Source of the DNA: Mycoplasma sp. CSL7491-lung
GTDB lineage: Bacteria; Bacillota_I; Bacilli_A; Mycoplasmatales; Metamycoplasmataceae
Assembly (NCBI RefSeq): GCF_018913965.1
Contig: NZ_JAHMHG010000001.1
Coordinates: 62,001-126,000, forward strand
Direction of reading: 5' to 3'
Length of the DNA: 64,000 nt
Below the pieces are notes generated by a model that did no database searches, was not told the DNA's origin, and worked only from the letters and a program-made list of their open reading frames with translations. The translations under genes and the position numbers were made by a program. This document shows positions 1-10,371 of this stretch, piece by piece; position 1 is the first letter of the stretch; each line of letters starts with the position of its first letter.

Positions 1-863
1 TATTTTTTAGTTATATTATAAATTAGTTTGGCTAATTCTTCTTTTTCCATATCTTCATAGCCGAAAATATTTAATTTCTTAGCAATATCATTTAATTGTT
101 CTCTTGGTAGTTCGATAATTTTCTTGTAATTTTCTGAATTTGTATAGTCATCTTTAGAATGTGAATTTCTATTATTGGAATTTTTTTCTTCCTCAGATGA
201 ATTAGTTGTATTAAACGAAGAAGGTCCAAAAGGATTGTTACTTCTTATGTTTTCCATAAATGCTTTTTGATATTCTTCCATTGTTTTTACATATTCAATA
301 TACTTGAATGCTCTTTGTATTTTATTTAATTTACCATGCAAGAAGAAGATAATTACCATAAATATCACTAAAGACAATATATTAAAAATTAATGAAATTA
401 TTGATAAATAATTATTACCTATAGTAGCAAAAGCATTTTGTGTTATCGAAACAATAAAACCAATTATTTTTCAAATTGCTAATCCATAATATATTAATTG
501 TACTCATGAACTAATATGTTTAAAGTTTTTGTTTTTATAGCTCTTAAATACTGACATAATGTATGAAACATTCATAGCCATTAATGATATTGTATAAAAA
601 GTTTGTTGAATTAGCTCGCTATTATAGTAAGCTATTGGTTCTCCAAGTTGTTTATTATTTTTAATTGACTCGCTTATTAATAATAAGTATTGTTCTTTTG
701 AAACTAATAATATTATAAACCAACTAAATCATATTAAACTTAACAATGTTATTGCTAAAGTGTACAAAATAAAATAAATTCTAAAATCTTTTTTTTCGTG
801 TTTTCATAATTCATCGGTTGTTTTGATGTTTTTATATTTCTCATTTCAATTTTGATTAAACAT
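1..863 (-). CDS. Membrane protein with C-terminal Rho-N/SAP-like domain (3' end at window edge)
   Basis: Reading from the ATG at 863 with TGA as Trp gives 287 codons still open at the edge. I see four hydrophobic segments (roughly residues 28-55, 85-107, 122-146 and 153-178), then a low-complexity Ser/Asn/Glu-rich linker, then about 40 residues that look like the Rho N-terminal/SAP-type helical fold (ELPREQLNDIAKKLNIFGY, followed by a KEELAKLI helix). That fold binds nucleic acid or protein in other families; the role here is inferred only. The start codon overlaps the stop of the upstream pseudouridine synthase gene (TAATG), so the two are probably translationally coupled. I do not recognise a specific family for the whole protein. 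Confidence 0.75.
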
Positions 864-1789
864 TATAGTGTCCTTTCGCTTTTTAAGAATTCATCAAAGT
901 CGAATGATGATGCATTAAATTCTTTTGGGGTTTTTGAAAATAATTCAATTTTCTTTTGTGTAATAGGATGCATAAATTCTAGTTTATAAGCATGTAATCT
1001 TTGTCCGAAATCATCTACTTTTTTACCATAGACAGGGTCGCCGTAAATTGGATTTCCAATGTATTTTAAATGTACTCTAATTTGGTGTGTTCTACCTGTT
1101 TCTAATTCGCACTTAACTAGTGTTTTAGGCATTTTATCAATGTAGAAAGTTGATAATTTTTCAACTCAAGTAATTGCGTGTTTTGAATTAGTATTTGTTA
1201 TTGCCATTTTTTGTCTATCATTAGCACTTCTACCAATTGGAAGGTCTAATTTTAATTTTTTATTTTCAATAATTCCATCACAAATTGCTATATATTTTCT
1301 ATTTATTTCGTGATTAGCAAATTTTTCTGCCAATAATTGGTGTACTTGATTATTTTTAGCTATTATTAATAAACCACTAGTATCTTTATCGATTCTGTGG
1401 ACGATACCAGGTCTCAAAACTCCACTTTCATTTGAAAGATTATTTTTAAAATGATACAATAATCCATTTACTAATGTTCCGTTTGGGTGTCCAGGAGATG
1501 GATGAACAACTAGTCCACTTGGTTTATCTATAACAGAAATATATTCATCGTCATATACTATATCAAGTTCCATTTGTTCCGGTTCAATATTAATTTCTTT
1601 ATCAATAACCTTCATTATTTTAATTATTTGATCTTCTCTAACTACAAATTTAGGTTTATTGACGGCAACATCGTCTACTAAAATAGCATGTTCATCAATT
1701 AAAATTTTAATATCATTACGTGAAATGTTTGTATTATTTGAGATATATTTATCTATTCTTTCTTTATATTCTACTTTTAATTCAATCAT
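863..1789 (-). CDS. rluD: RluA-family 23S rRNA pseudouridine synthase
   Basis: The 308-residue product has an N-terminal S4 RNA-binding domain (about residues 10-60) and the RluA catalytic core with HRIDKDTSG at residues 131-139, where Asp134 is the expected catalytic aspartate. The later motif [13 protein letters not shown] is also typical. It should isomerise uridines in 23S rRNA. A standard-code reading would break it at an in-frame TGA near 1164, which is Trp here. Which RluA subgroup it belongs to (RluD or RluC/RluB-like substrate) cannot be told from motifs alone. It has no Shine-Dalgarno, and a TATAAT lies just 7 nt upstream of the ATG. Confidence 0.9.
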
Positions 1790-1796
1790 ATATTAA

Positions 1797-1802
1797 ATTA
1801 TA
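1797..1802 (-). promoter_or_regulatory. -10 box for rluD, probably giving a leaderless mRNA
   Basis: TATAAT on the minus strand ends 7 nt before the rluD ATG, with no Shine-Dalgarno between. The 292-nt divergent region 1790-2081 otherwise shows only AT-rich sequence, plus the ffh promoter at its other end. Confidence 0.6.
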
Positions 1803-2066
1803 CATTAAAAAGGCATATTTTTAAGTTCAATATCAAGGTATTAAAGTTTTCGTTTTTGTATAAAAATTTAAAGCAAATATTTTTTATTAATGTTCATTTA
1901 TTGGGTTTAATGATAATTAATGCTAATTTACAAATAATAATTTAAACACATTATTATTCAAATTAAGGTATTATGTATTTTCGCTATTTATTGTTAGTTT
2001 ATCTTAACAAGCAAAAAATATACATATCAACTAACTAAATTAATAACATAAAATATAACATCTAAA

Positions 2067-2075
2067 TGGTATAAT
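2067..2075 (+). promoter_or_regulatory. Extended -10 promoter for ffh, leaderless
   Basis: TGGTATAAT (extended -10, TGn plus TATAAT) ends 6 nt before the ffh ATG at 2082. A start site about 7 nt downstream of the box would fall on or next to the A of the ATG. Confidence 0.7.
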
Positions 2076-2081
2076 TAAAAC

Positions 2082-3422
2082 ATGGTAGGATTTTTAGAAA
2101 AAAGAATGCAAAAAGCACTTGAAAAAGTGTCTAAAAAAATAAAGTTAGATGAAGCCGATTTAGTAGCAGTTACAAGAGAAATAAAAATGGCGTTGTTAGA
2201 AGCCGATGTTAACTTGCAAGTTGTAAAAGAATTCATAAAGAACGTTAAACAAAAAGTTCTTGATCAAGAGTTGATTGGAAAATTAAATCCTTCTCAACAA
2301 TTTATTAAAATTTTACATGAAGAATTGGTTTCTATTTTAGGTAATAAAGTTCAAGAGTTTAAAATAGAAAAAAAACCATATATTATAATGATGTGTGGTT
2401 TACAAGGTTCTGGTAAAACTACAGCAACTGCAAAATTAGCTTATTATTTTAGAAAGAAAAAACATATTCAAAAGCCATTAGTTGTTGCTGCGGATATTTA
2501 TAGACCAGCAGCAGTGGAACAATTAGTCACTCTTGCTAAAAGTATACAAGCTGACTTTTATGAACAAGGGGTTAATAATCCTGTTTCAGAAATTGTTGCA
2601 AATGCTCTAAAACACGCTAAAGAAAATGATAACGATTTAATTATTCTAGATACAGCGGGTCGTCTTTCTATTGATGAGCCTTTAATGAATGAATTACAAG
2701 AAGTTAAGAAAATTGCACATCCAGATGAAATTTTCTTTGTTGCGGATTCATTAAGTGGCCAAGATATAATAAATGTAGCAAAAACATTCCATGAAAAATT
2801 AAAATTAACAGGTTCTATAATAACTAAATTAGATTCTGATGCTAGAGGTGGTGCAGCGTTTTCATTAAGATATATTCTTAATTTACCAATTCGTTTTACA
2901 GGTACCGGAGAAAAAATTGGTAATTTAGATTTATTTTATCCAGAACGTATGGCAGATAGAATTTTAGGAATGGGTGATGTTATGTCATTGATCGAACATG
3001 CTCAAGATAACATCGATCAAGATAAAATGACTAACATGGTTAAAAAGATTTTATCAGGAAGTTTTACTCTAGACGATCTAATGGAGCAAATTAAACAAGT
3101 AAAAAATTTAGGTAAATTTTCAAAAATACTTAAAATGCTTCCAGGAAATTTATCTTCGAGAGTAAATGAAGATCAAGTTGAAAAAGCTGAAGAAAAAATG
3201 AGAGTATTTCAAATTTTAATTTCATCAATGACTAAAAAAGAAAGAAATAATCCAAGGTTACTTAGACAAGCTTCTAGAAAAGAAAGAATATTGAAAGGTT
3301 CTGGTAGAACACCCCAAGAATTTAATAAACTTTTAAGTGACTTTGATTCTATGGTTAAGCAAATGAGTGAAATGGCTAAAAGTTTCAAAAAAACTGGTGG
3401 TTTCGGCGGTTTTGGTTTCTAA
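2082..3422 (+). CDS. ffh: Signal recognition particle protein Ffh
   Basis: The SRP54-type GTPase of 446 residues binds 4.5S RNA and signal peptides and delivers nascent chains to FtsY at the membrane. Domains run N (1-95), G (96-295) and M (300-446). G motifs seen are GLQGSGKT at 106-113, DTAGR at 191-195 and TKLD at 249-252. The C-terminal part is rich in Met and Lys and ends in a Gly/Phe tail, as expected for the M domain. It is a single gene with its own leaderless promoter and a terminator directly after the stop. Confidence 0.98.
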   Translation: MVGFLEKRMQKALEKVSKKIKLDEADLVAVTREIKMALLEADVNLQVVKEFIKNVKQKVLDQELIGKLNPSQQFIKILHEELVSILGNKVQEFKIEKKPYIIMMCGLQGSGKTTATAKLAYYFRKKKHIQKPLVVAADIYRPAAVEQLVTLAKSIQADFYEQGVNNPVSEIVANALKHAKENDNDLIILDTAGRLSIDEPLMNELQEVKKIAHPDEIFFVADSLSGQDIINVAKTFHEKLKLTGSIITKLDSDARGGAAFSLRYILNLPIRFTGTGEKIGNLDLFYPERMADRILGMGDVMSLIEHAQDNIDQDKMTNMVKKILSGSFTLDDLMEQIKQVKNLGKFSKILKMLPGNLSSRVNEDQVEKAEEKMRVFQILISSMTKKERNNPRLLRQASRKERILKGSGRTPQEFNKLLSDFDSMVKQMSEMAKSFKKTGGFGGFGF

Positions 3423-3425
3423 ACT

Positions 3426-3447
3426 AAAAAGGGTGTAGGCCCTTTTT
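3426..3447 (+). terminator. Rho-independent terminator after ffh
   Basis: An 8-bp stem (AAAAAGGG / CCCTTTTT) with a 6-nt loop; the 3' arm supplies the U tract. Confidence 0.85.
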
Positions 3448-3526
3448 ATTATTGAAAAAATAACTTTTTAGTTAAAAAATAATTTTTTCAAATTGTAAAA
3501 AAACTTTTAAAAAATTATTTTACGTG

Positions 3527-3532
3527 TATAAT
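3527..3532 (+). promoter_or_regulatory. -10 box of the opp leader transcript
   Basis: TATAAT lies 432 nt upstream of the oppA start and is the only good -10 box before the riboswitch. A start near 3539 would give a leader of about 425 nt. The box ends 6 nt before an ATG at 3539, the same geometry as the leaderless genes in this window. Confidence 0.6.
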
Positions 3533-3538
3533 AATGGT

Positions 3539-3616
3539 ATGAAAAAAGCGTTACAATGAGACTTTATGATTATTATTAACGAAATTATGAATATTAATAT
3601 TATTCGCATTCGTTAG
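3539..3616 (+). CDS. Possible 25-codon leader peptide in the opp leader
   Basis: The short frame begins ATG-AAA-AAA, contains one TGA (Trp7), is rich in Ile and Asn, and ends at TAG. It has no Shine-Dalgarno but sits 6 nt after the -10 box. The DNA of its second half can also fold as an imperfect hairpin (AACGAA...TTCGTT). It could be translated, or it could be chance; no coding statistics are available for so short a frame. Confidence 0.35.
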
Positions 3617-3653
3617 TTTTATCATTAAAATTTTGTTGTACTAATTATGTATG

Positions 3654-3691
3654 CATAACAGATTTTAATGTATAAATTGAAATCTGTTATG
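3654..3691 (+). other. Strong hairpin directly 5' of the riboswitch
   Basis: CATAACAGATTT (3654-3665) pairs perfectly with AAATCTGTTATG (3680-3691) around a 14-nt loop. Its last G is the first base of riboswitch helix P1, so it could stack on P1 or compete with it. No U tract follows, so it is not a terminator. Confidence 0.7.
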
Positions 3692-3851
3692 TCTATAGAG
3701 GAGCTACTAATATTAGTAATCAATTGAGCTGGCAAGCATTGATATTGATGAAAGGATATAGTGGCCGAAACTTGCTTAATGGCAATTAAGTTAGTTGGTA
3801 GAAAAGCATAAAAGATTTCTACTCTTTGGTTTAACCATTGGTGCTATAGAC
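3691..3851 (+). promoter_or_regulatory. Lysine riboswitch (L-box)
   Basis: P1 is closed by GTCTATAG (3691-3698) and CTATAGAC (3844-3851). Inside, the order of conserved L-box pieces matches: AGAGGAGC just after P1, an AGTA-type element followed by the ATCAAT / ATTGAT P2 helix, then GATGAAAGGATATAGTGGC with CCGAA, an AACTT/AAGTT helix (P3), a GGTAGAAA/TTTCTAC helix (P4) and a short TGG/CCA hairpin (P5). This architecture is the lysine riboswitch of Firmicutes. A terminator follows, so lysine should switch transcription off. The downstream gene is oppA. The assignment rests on reading by eye; a covariance-model search would settle it. Confidence 0.82.
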
Positions 3852-3881
3852 TTACATTTCTTTAAATTATTGAAAAATAAT

Positions 3882-3924
3882 AAAAAAGTTTTGTATGGTT
3901 ATATAGCCTATACAAAGCTTTTTT
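3882..3924 (+). terminator. Riboswitch-controlled terminator before oppA
   Basis: AAAGTTTTGTATGG (3885-3898) pairs with 3907-3921 (one bulge, one G-U pair), followed by a U run. GCTATA of the P1 3' strand (3843-3848) is complementary to TATAGC in the terminator (3902-3907), which offers a possible antiterminator pairing when P1 is open. Confidence 0.85.
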
Positions 3925-3963
3925 CATATTTAATAAAAATATATATCATATAAAGGAAATAAA

Positions 3964-6768
3964 ATGAAAAGAAAATATTTATTAATGGGTTCTTTAGCTA
4001 GTTTATCTACCCTAGGACTAGCGGTTGCTTGTGGAACCTCGGAAAGCAATTCAAGTACAAGCAGTCAAGAAAATAAAGGAGGAGTATCATTTTCAAATAA
4101 TTTCAATATTTTAGCAAGAAATGGAATTTATTCAACAAATATTAATTCACCTTTTTCGTATAGTAGATCACGTTTTGATTTAAGTAGTTCTTATGGTGGG
4201 TATTCATTATCAAATGAAGATACAACATTTGGAAAATTGGTTGAAGTGAAAAATGAAGGAAAAGCTGAATATTCAGAAGAAGTAGAAAGAGATGCATTTG
4301 GAACAATAACAAAAACAACTAGAAAAATTACTAGACCATCAACATGATCATACGAATTGAACGTTGCTGATGCTGTTGTTTTAACAGTAGATGGTCACGA
4401 ATATACTTTTGATAGTGATGAAGCAGAAATTATTCCAAAACCTGATTTAGAAAATAATTTATACTCTTCAATGTGAGTACAAAAAACAAGTGCAAACGAA
4501 AATTCAATTAACTCACAAAACTTCTTCGATAAGCTTAAAAAAGCTACAAAAGTTTCATTAAGAATTAGAGATAATGTTTATTGAGTAAATAATAAAGGTG
4601 AAGCTACACAGTATAAAATGAGTGCAGAAGATTATTATTTAGGATTTTTAAGAACATATATGTCAAATGATACTTCATATAGACGTTCACACGGTGGTTC
4701 ATCTGATCTGGATGCTGCATCAAAAGCTTTATATACAAAAAATGGAGCTAAATTATTCGAAGAAAAAGATACTTATTCAAACTCATATTTATTCGATTTA
4801 TACAAAATTAGTATAGAAAACTTATTAAACGAAGAAAAAACAGTAACAAACAAAGATAATAGAAGTTACTTTAATGTTACAACAAGTGGCGATGATGCTT
4901 TAGTTTATGAATGATTTACAAACAACTTTGTTGGTTCATACGAATATGCACCTGCGCCTAGTGCTTATATTAATGCTGTAAATCAAGGCGCAACTCTTCC
5001 TGATTTTGCTACAGATTCAACAGTTCAACAACCTGAAAAAGAGCAAAAAATGACTCAAATTAAAGCAGCTACAGATTTAGCTCAAAAATCAGGTATTTAC
5101 TGATATGGTTTCAACGAAAATTCAACTTTATATTCAGGTAAATATTACTACGAAGGATATAATGGTGACAACTATACAGCCACATACAAAATTAACAATC
5201 ACTATGCTTTGGAATCATATTATAATGATCCTACAACAGTTAAAGAATTTAGAAGTGTTTATGTTCAACAAACTAAAGAAGGTAAACAATTTGAAATTGA
5301 TCAATTTAACGCTTATAAAGCTGGTTTAGTTTCTACTATTTCATATTCAAATTTACCAGAATCAAGTAAAAAAGAAGTTAATGAAAATCCAAAATTATTT
5401 GGTGTTAATAAACAACAATCATTAAACGCAGATCATAGTATTGGAAATATATTTTCAACTTTAGTGCCTCGTGCAAAAGATAGTGATGGCGCTAATTCTT
5501 ATGTTAACGAAGTATATTCACAACTTGTATGGGGCCACTCACTTTCTGAAATTGAAGCAGGTACTGCTACAAATGTTTTAGAATATACAACAACTGGAAT
5601 TGCCGAAGAATTTAGAAATATATTAACAGCAGCTGTTAACTGATCTCACATAACAACAGTTATGTCACCTACAGAAGAAGCTGTTCCATGGTTATCAACA
5701 TTAGCGCCCGACTCGGCAATTAACAGTGATGCAAGTGATAAAAGTGCAACAAATAATAGTCCTAGATATAATTGAGAATTACTTTCTACACTTTTTGTTG
5801 TAGATAATCAAACAAATCAAAAAGTAGATTTAGGTGGCACAATTGGAAACGAATTAGAACCTAGTGAATCTACAATCATCGGTATTTCTGATAATGACAA
5901 ATATAAATCAGGAGCATTTGCTGAATTACAAAAAAGAATGAAAGCGTTGCTTGATAAATTCTATGAAGAACACCCAACCCTCAAAGGTCAAAATGTTGAA
6001 TTTAAATTATTAAAAAGATATAAAAATTATCCACAAACATATATCGAAATAGTTAAAGGTCAAATTGATACAATCAACCAATTAGATTCAAGATTAAAAG
6101 CAACATATGTCGAAGAACTTAGTGATAGCGACTTTTATTCATATTGATTAAAATCATCTTCACCAGTTCATACTGCAGGATGAGGATATGATTATAAATC
6201 AATTGGTTCAGGAATTGATGGATTATCATGAGGAATGGGTAAAGCTTTCCCAATCTTAATGAGTGTGTTAGGCGACAGTGCTTACAAAGCAAAATTAGAA
6301 GTATCATACCCAACAATTGTTAAAGCTGCAAAAAAATTAGGTGATTTTTTAGAACATAATAAAAATACAATTGAACTTTCAATTACCCCAAGTAAAGTTA
6401 AATTATTAACAAATGCACAAATGGACCAACTTTCTGATTTACTAGGAACTCAAAAATTTGATGAACAAGGTCAATTAGTTAATTTAACAGAGCAAGATTT
6501 AAGTTCTAAAAAATACAAAGATGGTTACACAATATCGGCTCAATTCTTCTCATGATTAAATAATGGTGACACATCATCTGATCACTTTACAAAGAAAGAA
6601 TTATTAGAATTAGCAAGAGAATTTACTAACCAACAAGGAACAATTGTTAAATTAGCAACAACAGTAACTAAAAATTCATTTGTTACAACAATTTTAAATA
6701 CTAACTATATTTCACCAGTTGATCAATTAAATTATGTTGATTTAACAAAAATTAGAATAGTTAAATAA
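3964..6768 (+). CDS. oppA: OppA-like peptide-binding lipoprotein
   Basis: The 934-residue product starts with a lipoprotein signal peptide whose lipobox is LAVAC (Cys23), so it should be anchored on the outer face of the membrane. It is the first gene before oppBCDF, and its large size fits the OppA/P100 type described for Mycoplasma hominis. That family is the peptide receptor and in M. hominis also an ecto-ATPase; I cannot confirm the latter here. The sequence after the Cys is Ser/Asn-rich, then mixed. AAAGGA precedes the ATG. Many in-frame TGA codons are Trp. The family call rests mainly on position, size and signal peptide. Confidence 0.8.
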
Positions 6769-6783
6769 TAAATTACATATAAA

Positions 6784-6814
6784 AAACAATTAACCAATTT
6801 GTGGTTAATTGTTT
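6784..6814 (+). terminator. Hairpin between oppA and oppB (likely partial terminator)
   Basis: A perfect 13-bp stem (AAACAATTAACCA / TGGTTAATTGTTT) with a 5-nt loop is followed by GTGTTTT. It lies between oppA and the rest of the operon. It may attenuate transcription, or protect the oppA 3' end, so that the binding protein is made in excess. Confidence 0.6.
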
Positions 6815-6840
6815 GTGTTTTAAAATAAGCAAAGGAAAAA

Positions 6841-8007
6841 ATGACAAATTATATATTAAAACGTATCGGATTTGCAATATTGACTCTGCTAATTATTTTA
6901 GTTGTAGTATTTCTATTAGTAGCTCAATTTAGTGAAAACCCATTTGCTCAAAAGGCAATTGGACAAGCTGATGGAGCAGGATCAAGTGGTTCGGTAGAAA
7001 AATTAATACAATTATATGAGCAATCGGTCAAATATCATTTCTTACCATCTGATTGAGCAGGTAAGTATAATCTACATGCAAATGAATGAATGACATATAA
7101 ATTAAATCCAATAGCTCGTTTTGGTTATTGAATTAATGATTTATTTACCAATTCAGATCATCCGTTTGGATTGCCGTTTGAAGAAACAATCTTTACGAGA
7201 TTTTCAGCTAACTCAATACCTCAAATATTTTTTAAATATTTAAGATATTCAGTAATAATAACAATACCAGCATTCGTAGTAAGTGCAATTATTGGTATAG
7301 CTCTTGGGATTATTTCTGGATACAAACGTGGAACAATTTTTGACACTGCTATTAATGCGTTTTCGTTGTTATTTATAGCACTACCATCATTTATTATTGC
7401 TCCAATTTTGATTAGTATTTTACTTAAATTTGGTGTAACACCAAAATTCTTATTACCAACAGATACTGAACATACAAGTGGCGAAATCTTTTTATCATGA
7501 TTACCACCAATTGCGATTATTACTTTGGGTTCTTTATCAGTTTATATAACATATACAAGAAATCAAATTATTACTGTTTTAACTTCAAATCATGTATTGA
7601 TTGCCAAATCAAAAGGTTTAAGTAAATCAGAAATATTCTTTAAACATGTTTTAAGAAATATTTCTATACCACTTGCTGCTTTATTGATACCATCATATAT
7701 CGGACTTCTTAGTGGTGGTATTGTTATAGAGCTATATTGAGCAGTTCCGGGAACTTCACAAGTTCTTGCACAAGCATTCCCAACAGGTGAAATTAATATT
7801 ATTATGTTTAATACATTATTTTTCACAGCATTAGGTATATTTACATCTATTTTAGTTGACGTATCATATACTGTATTAGATCCTAGAATTAAGTACAATT
7901 CAGGTTCGAACCAAAGTAATTTAGTTCTCCTTAAAAGAACTATAACTAGAAATAAAGAATTTAAAAAGAATTTATTAGAAATGAAAGGAGTTAGAAATGA
8001 CAGCTAA
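6841..8007 (+). CDS. oppB: Oligopeptide ABC transporter permease OppB
   Basis: This 388-residue integral membrane protein has one helix at the N-terminus and a cluster of helices from about residue 130 to the end. The EAA loop that docks the ATPase is visible in the region VLIAKSKGLSKSEIFFKH. Between helix 1 and helix 2 lies a long extracytoplasmic segment of about 100 residues. It starts after a good Shine-Dalgarno (AAAGGA), and its end overlaps the oppC start by 11 nt. It pairs with OppC to form the channel for peptides bound by OppA. Confidence 0.92.
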
Positions 8008-9307
8008 AGAGTTTGAATCAAAATATAAAGTTTCTTTAAACGGAATCGAAAATCCATTTGAATTTTCTAAAAATACAAATGTTTTCACAAACGTAGCTGG
8101 TAAACCTAAAAAAATCTTAATTGAAATTTTGAAAAGATTTTTTATGAGTTGACCTTCAGTTTTGTTTTTAATAGTATTCTTGGTTGTCTTTTTAATTTCA
8201 ATTATAGTTACAGTAAATTCACAATATAGCGCGACAGAAAGTATTTCTAAAATACAATTAAATTTAATTGGTGATAAAGTTGGACAAGCAACAAATTCAG
8301 GTTCATCATTTGATAGTTCTATACCTCCTTTATACTCTGATCATTATGTTAAATTAGGGGATACAATTAGTCAAGATCTTTATAGAAATACTGTTAATGG
8401 TTATCGCGATTCTAAATTTTTTAACGGTTTCTTTGGGGATCTATTCTTAAAAGAAAATACTTTTAAAACAATTAATGGTGAAGGTTATATCGATGCATAT
8501 AAATTATTTAAAATTGATAGTGCGTTTATTGTGTTTAACTATTCGAACATACCAAACAATCTAACTACAGAACAATATCAAGAATTATATAAACAAGCTT
8601 TAGATGCTAACCCACAAATATTTTTAAATACTATTTTAGGAACAAAAACTAGTGGGGTAGATATTTGGACCCAGTCATGAGTAGGTACTTGAAAAGCTGT
8701 TAGATTAGCAATTATTGTAGCAACAATTCAAACAATTATTGGTGTCGCTATAGGTTCTTACTTAGGTTTTCATGTGGGAAGTCAAATTGATACAATAATC
8801 ATGCGTATTATTGACATTTTTTCAGCTCCGCCAACACTTATTTGATTACTATTATTTGTTTCTTTATTTGGTACAACAGATTTAACATTAGGTTTTGCAT
8901 TAATTTTTATTGGTTGAGTTGGTTCTGTAGGTAGAACAAGATTATTTATTATAACTGTAAAAGATTCGGAATTTATTAAGGCTTCAAAATCTGTTGGAGC
9001 TTCAAAAGCAAGATTAATTTATAGACATGCATTACCAACAATTATAGGTAAAATTGCAACAGGATTTGTTGAGTCTATTCCATCAATTATATTATCAATA
9101 TCATCATTAGCATTCTTAGGATTCTTTAAAGCAGAATCAGATATTAATTTAGGTCAAATTATTTCTCAAGCACCATCAGAAGCAGGATTAAATATTTGGG
9201 TATTATTGCTACCATCATTAATTCTATTATCAATATCAGTATCATTACACTTTATAGCATTAGGAGTGCACGATGCTCTTGATCCAAAAGTTATTAGAGC
9301 AAAATAG
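7997..9307 (+). CDS. oppC: Oligopeptide ABC transporter permease OppC
   Basis: The 436-residue permease has a cytoplasmic N-terminal tail of about 50 residues, one helix, a long external loop (about 150 residues), then five or so helices. The EAA loop is in EFIKASKSVGASKARLIYRH. The start ATG at 7997 lies inside the oppB 3' end, preceded by AAAGGAG. The long external loop between the first two helices is common in OppC/DppC of this group. Confidence 0.92.
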
Positions 9308-9315
9308 GTAAAATT

Positions 9316-10371
9316 ATGAAAGAAAAATTATTAGATATAAAAGATTTAAGAGTAAGTTTTAAATTAAGAAGAAATAAATTCATAACAATAGTACGTGGTG
9401 TTGATATTGAACTAAATAAAGGTGAGATAATTGGTATTGTTGGTGAATCAGGCTCTGGAAAAACTGTTACATCAAAATCATTTTTGAACATTAATGAGAA
9501 TGCAGTTATTTCAAGTGAAAAAATGGAAATCGAAGGAATTGATTTAACACAAAGTAAAAAAGAAAAATTCTGACAAACAATACGTGGGCATAAAATTGGT
9601 TATATTCCACAAGACCCGCTTACATCTTTAAATCCAACACGTAAAATTGGAAAACAATTAATAGACGCTTTAAACAAAAATGAAGATTGAAAGAATAAGC
9701 CTTATTCCGAGAAAAGAAAATACTTAGTAGACTTATTGGTTAAATTTGGTATAAACGGTGCTGAACAGGTCTTTGATATGTATCCACACACATTAAGCGG
9801 AGGAATGAAACAACGTGTAGTTATTACTATGGTTGTAGCACTTAAACCAAGTTTAATTATTGCTGATGAACCTACTACCGCTTTAGACCCAACGGTCCAA
9901 GCGTCAGTTTTAGCCTTATTTGAAGATATACGTAGCACAATGGATATTTCTATTATACTTATTAGCCATAATATTTCTGTTGTCGCGAAATTTTGTGATT
10001 ATATTTATGTAATGTATGCTGGAAAAATAGTTGAAAGAGGAAGTAAAAAAGATATTTTTACTGACCCAAGACACCCTTATACATGAGCATTAATTTCTGC
10101 TATACCAGAAAATAAAGACGATAGACTTTATTCAATAAAAGGAACACCTCCTGATATGAATAATTTACCTTTAGGAGATTCTTTTGCTCCGAGAAACGAC
10201 TATGCAGTTGAATTAGACTTTATAAAAGAACCACCATTATTTGAAGTTAGCCAAGGGCATTGAGCCGCAACATGACTTTTACATCCAGACGCGCCAAAAG
10301 TTAAACTAAGCGAAGAATTAGAAACTAGATTAAACCATTTTAGAAAGGTATTTTCAGATGAAAGAAAATAA
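9316..10371 (+). CDS. oppD: Oligopeptide ABC transporter ATPase OppD
   Basis: This 351-residue ABC ATPase powers the Opp importer. Visible motifs are Walker [10 protein letters not shown] loop [15 protein letters not shown], signature LSGGMKQR, Walker B with [10 protein letters not shown], and the H-loop ISHN. The C-terminal region contains the extension typical of OppD/DppD-type ATPases (RHPYTWAL, then a Pro-rich stretch). It starts 8 nt after oppC and overlaps oppF by 14 nt. Confidence 0.95.

Noticed and set aside
863-1789. Apparent split of the pseudouridine synthase into two genes near 1133-1165
   Set aside because: Both halves are in one frame and the break is a TGA, which is Trp here; no frameshift.
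3539-3851. T-box or purine riboswitch in the opp leader
   Set aside because: No T-box AGGGUGGNACCGCG core is present, and the purine core is too small for this fold; the L-box pieces fit in order.
3964-6768. Several short, separate genes in the oppA region
   Set aside because: They join into one frame once TGA is read as Trp.
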